Shown here in pieces: positions 26,247 to 33,360 of a stretch of DNA of 64,000 nt. The number at the start of each line of letters is the position of its first letter. The first letter of the stretch is position 1. Made by a program: the position numbers and the translations under genes. The DNA comes from SZAS-79 sp965279075 (GTDB lineage: Bacteria; Pseudomonadota; Gammaproteobacteria; Burkholderiales; SG8-39): the NCBI GenBank assembly GCA_965279075.1, contig CBDIHI010000012.1:62001-126000 (forward strand). Direction: 5' to 3'. The notes below the pieces were generated by a model. It had not been told where the DNA came from. It was given only the letters and a program-made list of their open reading frames with translations, and did no database searches.

Positions 26247-26334
26247 GCTGGACAAAAGCAGCGACCTCACGCGCTGGACGAGCGGAGTGAGGGACGCGAA
26301 TATCAAGCCGGAGTGAAATGACGCCTGGGACGGG

Positions 26335-27189
26335 TCAGTTCCGGCGCAGGGCGATATAGCCGTTGCCGCCGCGGGCGCCCGCGTCGCAGGTGTGCGAATT
26401 GCCTTCGCCGCCGCCGCCGCCGGTGTTCGATTGGTCCGTGGCGGGGAATCCCGCCGCGCCGCCTGTGCCGGTGCGTCCCAGCGCCGACTTGCTGTCGCCC
26501 GCCTCGGCGATGACCTTGGGGGTGCCTTCGCTTTTCAGGTGTCCGCCGTCCCCGCCTGCCGCCTGCCCGGGACCCGAGCCCCCGTGGCCGTCCCGGTTCG
26601 GCCCTGCCGCAATGTCGTTCTGGCGGCGGCTCGGGCGGGCGTACTTGTCCGCCCCCGGCATGCCGAGAACGACTTCGCCGGTCGCGACGCGCACGATGTT
26701 GCTCGGGCTGCCGAGCCAGCCGGGGCCACCGCTGAATGCGAAAGGCGCCGGCATGCACGCGCTGCCTCCGGGGCCGCCCGCCCCCAGGGTGAGCTTGTAG
26801 ACGCCCGCAGGAAGTTCCACCGTGGCCAGGGTTTCACGGGCGCCTGCGCCGCCCCCGCCGCCGCCGCCTTTGTCACCTTCACCCGCGAAGCCCTGCGCAG
26901 TCCCCCCGGCGCCGCCACCACCACCGTCGGCGATACTCGCGGTGTAGGTGCCCGCAGTGAGGCGAGCAGGCGACGCGGGCCCGCTGTCCGGCCACACGGT
27001 GAGCAGGCATTGCTGGTTCGCCGCGTCCGGCCCGGCGTCCATCAGGGTGAACAGTTCGCGCCCGGCATCGTAGTTGGCGGCAAAGCATTCGGGCATGGTG
27101 CCGGCCAGTCCGCCTCGCGAAAAGGGGGCATCGGCGCATCCGGCAACGAGTCCGGTGGCCACCGAGACGGCAAGCAGGGCGGCCTTCAT
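26335..27189 (-). CDS. Glycine-rich lipoprotein
   Basis: 284 aa from the ATG at 27189 (a GTG one codon upstream is also possible). A signal peptide ends in Leu-Val-Ala-Gly-Cys18, a lipobox. From about residue 90 on the protein is dominated by poly-Gly runs (up to seven in a row) and Gly-Gly-x-Gly repeats, resembling glycine-rich tips of surface or phage tail proteins. It ends Gly-Gly-Asn-Gly-Tyr-Ile-Ala-Leu-Arg-Arg. No known function. It lies 18 nt downstream of the entericidin-like gene and may be co-expressed. Confidence 0.7.
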   Translation of the reverse strand: MKAALLAVSVATGLVAGCADAPFSRGGLAGTMPECFAANYDAGRELFTLMDAGPDAANQQCLLTVWPDSGPASPARLTAGTYTASIADGGGGGAGGTAQGFAGEGDKGGGGGGGAGARETLATVELPAGVYKLTLGAGGPGGSACMPAPFAFSGGPGWLGSPSNIVRVATGEVVLGMPGADKYARPSRRQNDIAAGPNRDGHGGSGPGQAAGGDGGHLKSEGTPKVIAEAGDSKSALGRTGTGGAAGFPATDQSNTGGGGGEGNSHTCDAGARGGNGYIALRRN

Positions 27190-27207
27190 CACGGTCCCCG
27201 AGTCCCT

Positions 27208-27357
27208 TTACATGCGCTTCTGCGTATCCCTGGCCGCGTCGTGGACCGCGTCGCCGCCGCGTTCGATGTCGGTACCCATGCCCGCGATGGTGTTGCAGCC
27301 GGCGAGTCCGCCGAGGAAGCCGAGGATTGCGAGGGTGGCGAAAAGTTTTTGCAGCAT
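27208..27357 (-). CDS. Entericidin A/B family lipoprotein
   Basis: 49 aa. The ATG at 27357 has GGGAG seven bases upstream; a second ATG at 27363 is too close to that site. A short hydrophobic signal ends in Leu-Ala-Gly-Cys, followed by Asn-Thr-Ile-Ala-Gly-Met-Gly-Thr-Asp-Ile-Glu-Arg-Gly-Gly-Asp and a Lys-Arg-rich end. This is the entericidin pattern: tiny lipoproteins tied to stationary-phase and envelope stress. The core of the identification is the Cys-Asn-Thr-x-x-Gly-x-Gly-x-Asp signature. Confidence 0.88.
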   Translation of the reverse strand: MLQKLFATLAILGFLGGLAGCNTIAGMGTDIERGGDAVHDAARDTQKRM

Positions 27358-27363
27358 GGTCAT

Positions 27364-27581
27364 TCTCCCGTCCGGTTTGTGATGCCGGAAGCGCTCCTCC
27401 GGCCTGCACGGCAGTTATAGGTTTTCATGCCGGAAGGGTCTGTGCGTGGGCGCACAAAGCACGCTGCGAATCGGATTTGCCCCGGGGCTTGCAATCCCCC
27501 GGGCCTGGCCTCAGCTAGATGCCGTTCGTGCTTTCCCGCCCCCTTTACTTCAAGGAGTTTCCGCATCCCGGACCTACACGG
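27364..27581. other. Intergenic stretch with a 12-bp near-repeat
   Basis: No gene seen. TGATGCCGGAAG (27380-27391) and TCATGCCGGAAG (27425-27436) form a near-perfect direct repeat upstream of the entericidin gene, with a possible minus-strand -10 (TATAAC) between them. Predicted frames crossing this stretch on the plus strand have no coding character. Confidence 0.4.
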
Positions 27582-27758
27582 TCACGCGGCGCGGCTAGGG
27601 CGTTTTGCGGGCGCCAACTTCGGGGCTTCGGCCGGCGAGGCCAGCGGCTTGCCTTTCTCGACCACGAAGGTGCCCGCAAGCTTCGCGGGCGAGGAACCGG
27701 AGTTCTTCGCTTTGTGCACGATGCAGGCCGGGGCGACCTCGATCCGCGCGACTACGGA
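27582..27758 (-). pseudogene. Cupin-domain protein remnant (C-terminal piece)
   Basis: A 58-codon stretch closed by a TGA at 27582 and preceded in frame by a TAA at 27759. It has no usable start. The product reads like the last third of a small cupin: Val-His-Lys-Ala-Lys-Asn-Ser-Gly, then Gly-Thr-Phe-Val-Val-Glu-Lys-Gly-Lys-Pro-Leu-Ala-Ser. An upstream Ala-Arg-Ile-Glu-Val-Ala-Pro looks like an earlier cupin strand joined directly to it, as if the middle were deleted. The N-terminal part is missing and the flanks are relatively AT-rich. Confidence 0.6.
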
Positions 27759-27820
27759 TTATTCTGAATTGGAAATAAAGTTACCCGGAGAGCGGCTTCA
27801 GACGGTCAGTTCGAAAAAAA

Positions 27821-28810
27821 TCATTGACTTTGTGGCGATCGACCCTCGCTCGCCAGCACGCACCGCACGATCCGTCCCCCCGCCTGCTCCCTGCCCACGG
27901 GTACCGCCGCCCGGCATTCGTCCTTCGCGAACCTGCAGCGCGGTGCGAAGCTGCAGCCCGGAGGCAGGTCGGCGAGGTCCGGCGGGGAGCCGGGGATCGC
28001 CTCGATCCGCGTGCCCTTCAGCTCGCCCCGGACGATCGAGGACAGCAGCCCTGAAGTGTAGGGGTGCTGGGGATGCTGCATGACTTCGGACACCGTGCCG
28101 CTTTCCACCATGCGGCCCGCGTACATCACCGCCACGCGGTCCGCGACCTCGCAGGCGACGCCCACGTCATGCGTCACGAAGATCACCGACATGCCGAGCT
28201 CGCGCTGCAGTTCGCGCAGCAGGAGCAGGATCTGGATCTGCACGGTGGCGTCGAGCGCCGTGGTGGGCTCGTCGGCGAGCAGGAGCTTGGGCGAGCAGGC
28301 GAGGGCCAGCGCGATCATCGCGCGCTGGCGCATGCCGCCCGACATCTCGTGGGGGTAGGCATCCAGCCGGCGTTTGGCATTGGGTATCTGCACGCGCTCG
28401 AGCATCTCCAGCGCCCGCGCCCGGCCGGCGGCCTTGTTCACGCCCTTGTGCCGCATGACGGACTCCGCGATCTGGTCGCCGATCGAGAACACCGGGTCGA
28501 AGGCGAGCATCGGCTCCTGGAAGATCATCGAGACGATGCCGCCGCGGTAGTCCTCGAGCTCGCGCCCGGCGAGCGCCAGCGCATCGCGCCCGTCGACGCG
28601 GATGGTGCCGTCGATCTTCGTGCGCTTCGGCGGCAGGATGCGCAGCAGCGCCCGCAGCGTGACGCTCTTGCCGCTGCCGGATTCCCCGATCACGCCCAGC
28701 ACCTCGCCCGGTGCGAGGTCGAAGTCCACGCCGTTGACGGCGCGGATCGCCTTCTCGCCCTGGGTGAAGGCGACGCTGAGGTTGCGGACGGAGACGAGGG
28801 GTTCGGCCAT
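27821..28810 (-). CDS. Peptide/nickel-type ABC transporter ATP-binding protein (OppD/DppD)
   Basis: 329 aa from the ATG at 28810. Walker A GESGSGKS is near residue 41, followed by the signature MSGGMRQR, Walker B (Leu-Leu-Leu-Ala-Asp-Glu-Pro-Thr-Thr-Ala-Leu-Asp) and the switch His. The C-terminal oligopeptide-transporter extension has the Cys cluster seen in OppD/DppD (Pro-Pro-Gly-Cys-Ser-Phe-Ala-Pro-Arg-Cys-x6-Cys). It is the last gene of the operon, 2 nt after the amidase and separated from its partner ATPase by the amidase pair. Confidence 0.92.
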   Translation of the reverse strand: MAEPLVSVRNLSVAFTQGEKAIRAVNGVDFDLAPGEVLGVIGESGSGKSVTLRALLRILPPKRTKIDGTIRVDGRDALALAGRELEDYRGGIVSMIFQEPMLAFDPVFSIGDQIAESVMRHKGVNKAAGRARALEMLERVQIPNAKRRLDAYPHEMSGGMRQRAMIALALACSPKLLLADEPTTALDATVQIQILLLLRELQRELGMSVIFVTHDVGVACEVADRVAVMYAGRMVESGTVSEVMQHPQHPYTSGLLSSIVRGELKGTRIEAIPGSPPDLADLPPGCSFAPRCRFAKDECRAAVPVGREQAGGRIVRCVLASEGRSPQSQ

Positions 28811-28812
28811 GC

Positions 28813-30228
28813 TCAGACGTTCGGCGCTTTCGTATGCCAATCGGTGACCTGCTGGTAGGCATGCCCCGCCGTGAAGAGGGTCGCCTCGTCGAACTGGCGG
28901 CCGATCAGCTGCATGGCGGTGGGCATCCCGTTCTTCGCGAACCCGGCCGGCACGGACAGCACCGGCAGCCCAAGGAAGTTGCCGGGGCGGGTGAGGCGCG
29001 TGATGGTGTTCATCACGTTCATCATCGTCGTGCCCCCGCCCACGTCCGTCGCTGCGATGGTGGGCGTCTGGAAGTTGACCGTGGGCGCGTGCAGCAGGTC
29101 CACCTTGCCGAAGACGGCTTCCGAGAATTGCTTCAGGGCGATGCCCCTCAGGCGCAGGCTTTCGATGTAAGTCGTGGCTGGGACCGACATTCCGAGTTCG
29201 ACGCGGGCGCGCACCTGGTCTGAGTAGTCCTGCGGGCGCGTGCGCATCCAGTTGGCGTGAGCTGCGCCGGCTTCCGCGGCGATGATCATTACCGCGGCGT
29301 AGCTCCAAGGCTCCATGTCGGGCAGTTCGACCTCGACGATCTCGGCCCCGAGCTTCGCGTAGACCTCGAGGCTTGCGCGGATCAGCGTCTCGATCTCCGG
29401 GTCCATGTCGGCGTAGAAGTAGCCCTTGGGCGTGCCGATCCGGAGTCCCTTGATGGACCGGCCGAGCTGCGACATGTAGTCCGGCACCGGGTGCTGGCTT
29501 GCGGTCGGGTCGAGCGGGTCGGCGCCGGCGATGGCGCCCATGATCAGCGCGCAGTCCTCCACGGTGCGCGTCAACGGTCCGACGGTGTCCATCGAGAACG
29601 ACAGCGGCATGGCCCCGGCACGCGACACGCGGCTCCAGGTGGGCTTGATGCCGGAGAGCCCGCAGAACGTGGCCGGCGCGCGAATCGAGCCGCCCGTGTC
29701 CGAGCCCAGCGCCGCGAACGAGGCGCGCGCCGCGACCGCTGCGCCCGAGCCCGAAGAGGAGCCGCCGGTGATGCAGTCGGTGTTCCAGGGGTTGCGGCAA
29801 TGGCCCAGGTGGTAGTTGTGGCCCGTCGGGCCGTAGGCGAACTCGGCCATGTTCAGCACGCCGAACTGGATCGCGCCGGCGGCATCCAGCCTTTTCAGCA
29901 CGGTGGCGGTGGAGGGCGCGGGCATGTCGCGCTTGATCTTCGAGCCGCAGGAGGAGGGCACGCCTTCGCGGTAGTACATGTCCTTGTGCGCCATGGGCAC
30001 GCCGTGCAGCGGGCCGCGCACGAACCCGCGCGCGAGCTCGGCGTCCGCGAGCCGGGCCGCGGCAAGCGCTTCCTCACGGTCGATGCGCACGAAGCAGTTG
30101 AGCTTGCCCTGCACGTTGTCGGCGCGCGCGATCACGGCTTCCATCGCAGCGAGCGCGGTGACCTTCTTCGCGCGGATCGCGCGGGCGAGGCCGGCGGATG
30201 ACAGCTCGAGGATCCCGGCGAGGTTCAC
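28813..30228 (-). CDS. Amidase-signature-family hydrolase (AtzE-like)
   Basis: 471 aa from a GTG at 30228, which has GGAGGAAG upstream and overlaps the small upstream gene in GTGA. The amidase catalytic triad is visible: Lys in Pro-Met-Ala-His-Lys-Asp, cis-Ser in Gly-Gly-Ser-Ser-Ser-Gly-Ser and the nucleophile Ser in Gly-Ser-Asp-Thr-Gly-Gly-Ser-Ile-Arg. AtzE-type amidases need a small GatC-like partner (AtzG), encoded here immediately upstream. AtzE hydrolyses 1-carboxybiuret; the substrate here may be another ureido or amide compound brought in by the surrounding ABC transporter. Confidence 0.85.
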   Translation of the reverse strand: MNLAGILELSSAGLARAIRAKKVTALAAMEAVIARADNVQGKLNCFVRIDREEALAAARLADAELARGFVRGPLHGVPMAHKDMYYREGVPSSCGSKIKRDMPAPSTATVLKRLDAAGAIQFGVLNMAEFAYGPTGHNYHLGHCRNPWNTDCITGGSSSGSGAAVAARASFAALGSDTGGSIRAPATFCGLSGIKPTWSRVSRAGAMPLSFSMDTVGPLTRTVEDCALIMGAIAGADPLDPTASQHPVPDYMSQLGRSIKGLRIGTPKGYFYADMDPEIETLIRASLEVYAKLGAEIVEVELPDMEPWSYAAVMIIAAEAGAAHANWMRTRPQDYSDQVRARVELGMSVPATTYIESLRLRGIALKQFSEAVFGKVDLLHAPTVNFQTPTIAATDVGGGTTMMNVMNTITRLTRPGNFLGLPVLSVPAGFAKNGMPTAMQLIGRQFDEATLFTAGHAYQQVTDWHTKAPNV

Positions 30229-30419
30229 GGCGCTTCCTCCGCGGCAACCTTCAGGTAGGTCGCGGGTTCGGTCTCGAAGGACAACTGCGCGAACGCCTTG
30301 TTCGCGCCGGTGACCTGGGTGTTCAGCGTGTCGGCCACGCTCGCGGCGCGCGAAGGGTCGACGGCCACGCCGACCAGCGCGAGCAGCGCGGTGGCGGATT
30401 CCGGGGTGTGCTTTTTCAT
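30225..30419 (-). CDS. AtzG-like (DUF4089) small amidase partner
   Basis: 64 aa. It matches DUF4089: short, helical, with an Ala/Asp-rich centre (Val-Ala-Val-Asp-Pro-Ser-Arg-Ala) and a tail ending Ala-Glu-Glu-Ala-Pro. AtzG folds like GatC and stabilises AtzE; HpxX in purine-degradation clusters belongs to the same family as I recall. The overlap with the amidase start (GTGA, 30225-30228) supports a stoichiometric complex. Confidence 0.75.
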   Translation of the reverse strand: MKKHTPESATALLALVGVAVDPSRAASVADTLNTQVTGANKAFAQLSFETEPATYLKVAAEEAP

Positions 30420-30431
30420 GCCTGTCTCCGG

Positions 30432-31445
30432 TTATGCGGCTTGCGCGGCCTTGCTGTGGCCCGAGCCGGGTTTCATTATCAGGCAGGCGACATGGTGCGA
30501 GTCCCCCGCCAGTGCAAGGACCGGGTCGCCCGAGCCGCAGACCTCTTCCGCATGCGGGCAGCGGGTGCGAAAGCGACACCCCGGCGGCGGGTCGATCGGG
30601 CTGGGCGGGTCGCCGACCAGCGGCGGGGCCTCGGTGCGCTTGCCGGGGTCCATCGAGGGCATCGCCGACAACAGCGCACCCGTGTAGGGGTGCGCGGTCC
30701 GGCCGTAGATCGACTCCACCGGCCCGATCTCGGCGACCTTGCCGAGGTACATCACCATCACGCGGTCGCTCATGTAACGCACGACGTTGAGGTCGTGCGA
30801 GATGAAGAGGTAGGTGAGGCCGAACTCCTTTTTCAGGTCCAGCAGCAGGTTCAGCACCTGCGCCTCCACCGACTTGTCCAGCGCGGACACCGCCTCGTCG
30901 AGGATCACAATGCGCGGCTCGAGCGCCAGCGCGCGGGCGATGTTGATGCGCTGGCGCTGCCCGCCGGAGAGTTCGTGCGGGTAGCGCGCCGCGAACCGCT
31001 CGGGTGCGAGGCCGACCTTGTCGAGGAGCTCGCGGGCGCGTGCCTTGGCCCGCTTCGTCGGCAAGCCGTGCACGATCGGCCCGAACGCGATCGAGTCCTC
31101 GATGGTCAGGCGCGGATTGAGCGAGGCGAACGAGTCCTGGAACACCATCTGCATCTGGCGTCGTGCGTCGCGTACCTCGATGCCGGTCGGCGCGGGCTCG
31201 GCGATCCCCTTGCCGTCGAGCAGCACGCGGCCGGCGTCCGGTTCGATCAGGCGCATCAGCAGGCGCGCTGTAGTCGACTTGCCGCAGCCGGATTCGCCGA
31301 CGATGCCGAGCGTCTCGCCCGCCATCACGGAAAACGAGATGTCGTCGACCGCATGCACGGTGCCCGCGCCCTTGCCGAATGCGCCGGACTTCAGCGGGAA
31401 GTGCTTCCTCAGCTCGCGCACCTCGAGGATCGGACGGTCGCTCAT
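30432..31445 (-). CDS. Peptide-type ABC transporter ATP-binding protein (OppF/DppF)
   Basis: 337 aa from the ATG at 31445, overlapping the OppC-like stop in ATGA. Walker A GESGCGKST, signature LSGGQRQR, Walker B (Ile-Val-Ile-Leu-Asp-Glu-Ala-Val-Ser-Ala-Leu-Asp) and a C-terminal cysteine cluster (Pro-Gly-Cys-Arg-Phe-Arg-Thr-Arg-Cys-x6-Cys) identify the second ATPase of an Opp/Dpp system. It pairs with the OppD-like protein encoded downstream of the amidase. Confidence 0.92.
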   Translation of the reverse strand: MSDRPILEVRELRKHFPLKSGAFGKGAGTVHAVDDISFSVMAGETLGIVGESGCGKSTTARLLMRLIEPDAGRVLLDGKGIAEPAPTGIEVRDARRQMQMVFQDSFASLNPRLTIEDSIAFGPIVHGLPTKRAKARARELLDKVGLAPERFAARYPHELSGGQRQRINIARALALEPRIVILDEAVSALDKSVEAQVLNLLLDLKKEFGLTYLFISHDLNVVRYMSDRVMVMYLGKVAEIGPVESIYGRTAHPYTGALLSAMPSMDPGKRTEAPPLVGDPPSPIDPPPGCRFRTRCPHAEEVCGSGDPVLALAGDSHHVACLIMKPGSGHSKAAQAA

Positions 31446-32356
31446 TGCGTGACGTCCATTGCGCTTCTGAGGCCGTCGGCCAGCATGTTGAAGCAGATCG
31501 AGACGATGAAGATCATCGTGCCCGGCAGCGCCGCGACCCACGGGTTCAGGTAGATCGCGGTCCTGAGCGTATTCAGCATCAGGCCCCATTCCGCTTCCGG
31601 AGGCTTGGTGCCGAGGCCGAGGAAGGACAGGCCGGAGGCGAGGATCATCGACACGGAGATCAGGCTGGTCGAGTAGATGAACACCGGGCCGAGCACGTTG
31701 CCGAGGATGTGCACGCGGATGATGGTGAACGAGGACGCCCCCGAGGCGCGCGCAGCCTCGACGAAGTCCAGGCTCCTGACCTGCGTGGTCACGGATTCCG
31801 ACACCCGCGCGATCGGCGGGATGAAGACTATGGTCAGCGCCACCATCGCGTTGAAGATGCCGGCGCCGAGCGCGCCGGAGATCGCCACCGCGAGCAGCAC
31901 CGAAGGGAAGGCGTAGAACACGTCGATCGTGCGCATGATCGCGGTGTTGACGTGGCCACCCATGAAGCCGGCGACGATGCCGAGGAAGGCGCCGATGACA
32001 AGTGCCGCGATCACCGGCGTGATGCCCATCACCAGCGACAGCCGGCCGCCGTAGATGAGCCGGGTGACCATGTCGCGGCCGAGCTCGTCAGTGCCGAGCA
32101 GGTTGCCGGGCGAGCCCAGCGGCAGCAGGCGCTTGAGGATCGAACCCTTGAACGGGTCGTACGGGGCGACCAGCGGCGCGAACACCGCCATCAGCACCAC
32201 GGCCAGCAGCACCAGCAGGCAGGCGACGGTGACCTTGTCGCGCATCAGGCGGAAGAAGACGCTCTTCCAGTAGCCCCTCGCGGTGGTCGCAGATGCAGGG
32301 GGAAGACTCCCGCCCGTACCCCCCGGTGCCTTCGGATCGCCCTGGATCGTGTTCAT
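31442..32356 (-). CDS. Peptide-type ABC transporter permease (OppC/DppC)
   Basis: 304 aa from the ATG at 32356. A polar N-terminus of about 30 residues precedes five to six membrane helices. It carries the OppC signatures His/Gly-Thr-Asp-Glu-Leu-Gly-Arg-Asp and the EAA loop Glu-Ala-Ala-Arg-Ala-Ser-Gly-Ala. Overlaps of 4 nt (ATGA) with both neighbouring genes indicate translational coupling. Confidence 0.92.
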   Translation of the reverse strand: MNTIQGDPKAPGGTGGSLPPASATTARGYWKSVFFRLMRDKVTVACLLVLLAVVLMAVFAPLVAPYDPFKGSILKRLLPLGSPGNLLGTDELGRDMVTRLIYGGRLSLVMGITPVIAALVIGAFLGIVAGFMGGHVNTAIMRTIDVFYAFPSVLLAVAISGALGAGIFNAMVALTIVFIPPIARVSESVTTQVRSLDFVEAARASGASSFTIIRVHILGNVLGPVFIYSTSLISVSMILASGLSFLGLGTKPPEAEWGLMLNTLRTAIYLNPWVAALPGTMIFIVSICFNMLADGLRSAMDVTQ

Positions 32357-33300
32357 GCCCGCTTGATCCTCGGGTCGAGCGCGGTCTGGATCAGGTCCAC
32401 GATGAGGTTCAGGCCGACGAAGAACAGGGCCAGCACGAGGATCGTCCCCTGCAGCAGCGGGATGTCGCGCTGGAAGATTGCCGTGTTCAGCAGGAACCCG
32501 GTGCCCGGCCACGAGAACACCGTTTCCACGAGGATCGAACCGCCCATCAGGTAGCCCAACTGGACGCCCATCACGGCCAGCGAAGTCGGCGCGGCGTTCT
32601 TGACCACGTGCACGAACACGCCGCGGTCCGTGAGTCCCTTGGCGCGCAGCGCGGTGACGAACTCGCGCCCGAGGATGTCGGCGACGAGCGCCCGCACCGT
32701 GCGCGTGACGATGGCCGTGGGGATCACCGAGATCGTGATCGCCGGCAGCAGCACGTGCTTCACGTGCTCGAGGTCCCAGGCCCATTCACCCGCAGGACCG
32801 GCCCCCATCGCGGGCAGCCAGCCGAGGATCACCGAGAAGATGATCACCAGCACCATGCCGAGCCAGTAGTGCGGCACGGACACGCCCGCGACCGCTACGC
32901 CGGTCACGCACTTGTCTATCCAGGTGCCCTGACGGTAACCGGCCACCGTGCCGAACGCGAGGCCGAGCGAGAACCCGATCGCCGAGCCGAAGAAGGCGAG
33001 CACCAGCGTGTTGGAGATGGCGCGGCCGATTTCGGAGGACACCGGGCGGCCCGTTGCGATCGAAGTGCCGAGGTCGCCGATCACGGCCTTGCCCAGCCAG
33101 ATGAAGTACTGCACCGGGATCGGCTTGTCGAGGCCGTAGTCCTTCTTGAGCTTTTCGATCAACTCGAGCGAGGCGTCCGACGGAAGGATCGCCGAGAGCG
33201 GGTCGCCGGGGGCGATGTACACCAGCGAGAAACAGACGACCGTGACCGATACCGCGATCGGTATGACCAGTCCCAGCCGCTTCAGGAAGTAGAAAAACAT
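32353..33300 (-). CDS. Peptide-type ABC transporter permease (OppB/DppB)
   Basis: 315 aa from the ATG at 33300 (a TTG at 33315 is possible but has no ribosome site). It has an N-terminal helix, a periplasmic segment with Pro-Gly-Asp-Pro-Leu, and the EAA loop Thr-Ala-Leu-Arg-Ala-Lys-Gly-Leu. It forms the transmembrane pore with the OppC-like protein. A hairpin separates it from the upstream binding-protein gene. Confidence 0.92.
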   Translation of the reverse strand: MFFYFLKRLGLVIPIAVSVTVVCFSLVYIAPGDPLSAILPSDASLELIEKLKKDYGLDKPIPVQYFIWLGKAVIGDLGTSIATGRPVSSEIGRAISNTLVLAFFGSAIGFSLGLAFGTVAGYRQGTWIDKCVTGVAVAGVSVPHYWLGMVLVIIFSVILGWLPAMGAGPAGEWAWDLEHVKHVLLPAITISVIPTAIVTRTVRALVADILGREFVTALRAKGLTDRGVFVHVVKNAAPTSLAVMGVQLGYLMGGSILVETVFSWPGTGFLLNTAIFQRDIPLLQGTILVLALFFVGLNLIVDLIQTALDPRIKRA

Positions 33301-33317
33301 CGCGCCTTGAAACAAAA

Positions 33318-33341
33318 CGCCCGCGGTGCCGGCCGCGGGCG
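33318..33341 (-). terminator. Intra-operon hairpin after the peptide-binding-protein gene
   Basis: A perfect 9-bp GC stem (CGCCCGCGG / CCGCGGGCG) with a 6-nt loop. On the minus strand it is followed by TTTTGTTT. It lies between the binding-protein stop (33361) and the OppB-like start (33300). It is a likely partial terminator or mRNA stabiliser. Confidence 0.65.
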
Positions 33342-33360
33342 GTAAGTGTCAGTCAAAGAC

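Noticed and set aside
26267..26300. Inverted repeat (CCTCAC ... GTGAGG) between the SDR and the glycine-rich gene
   Set aside because: Imperfect stem with an internal mismatch and no T-tract on either strand; not strong enough to call a terminator.
27427..28083. A 218-aa plus-strand ORF over the cupin remnant and oppD end
   Set aside because: Pro/Ser/Arg-rich shadow composition, antisense to a clear OppD C-terminus, no ribosome site.
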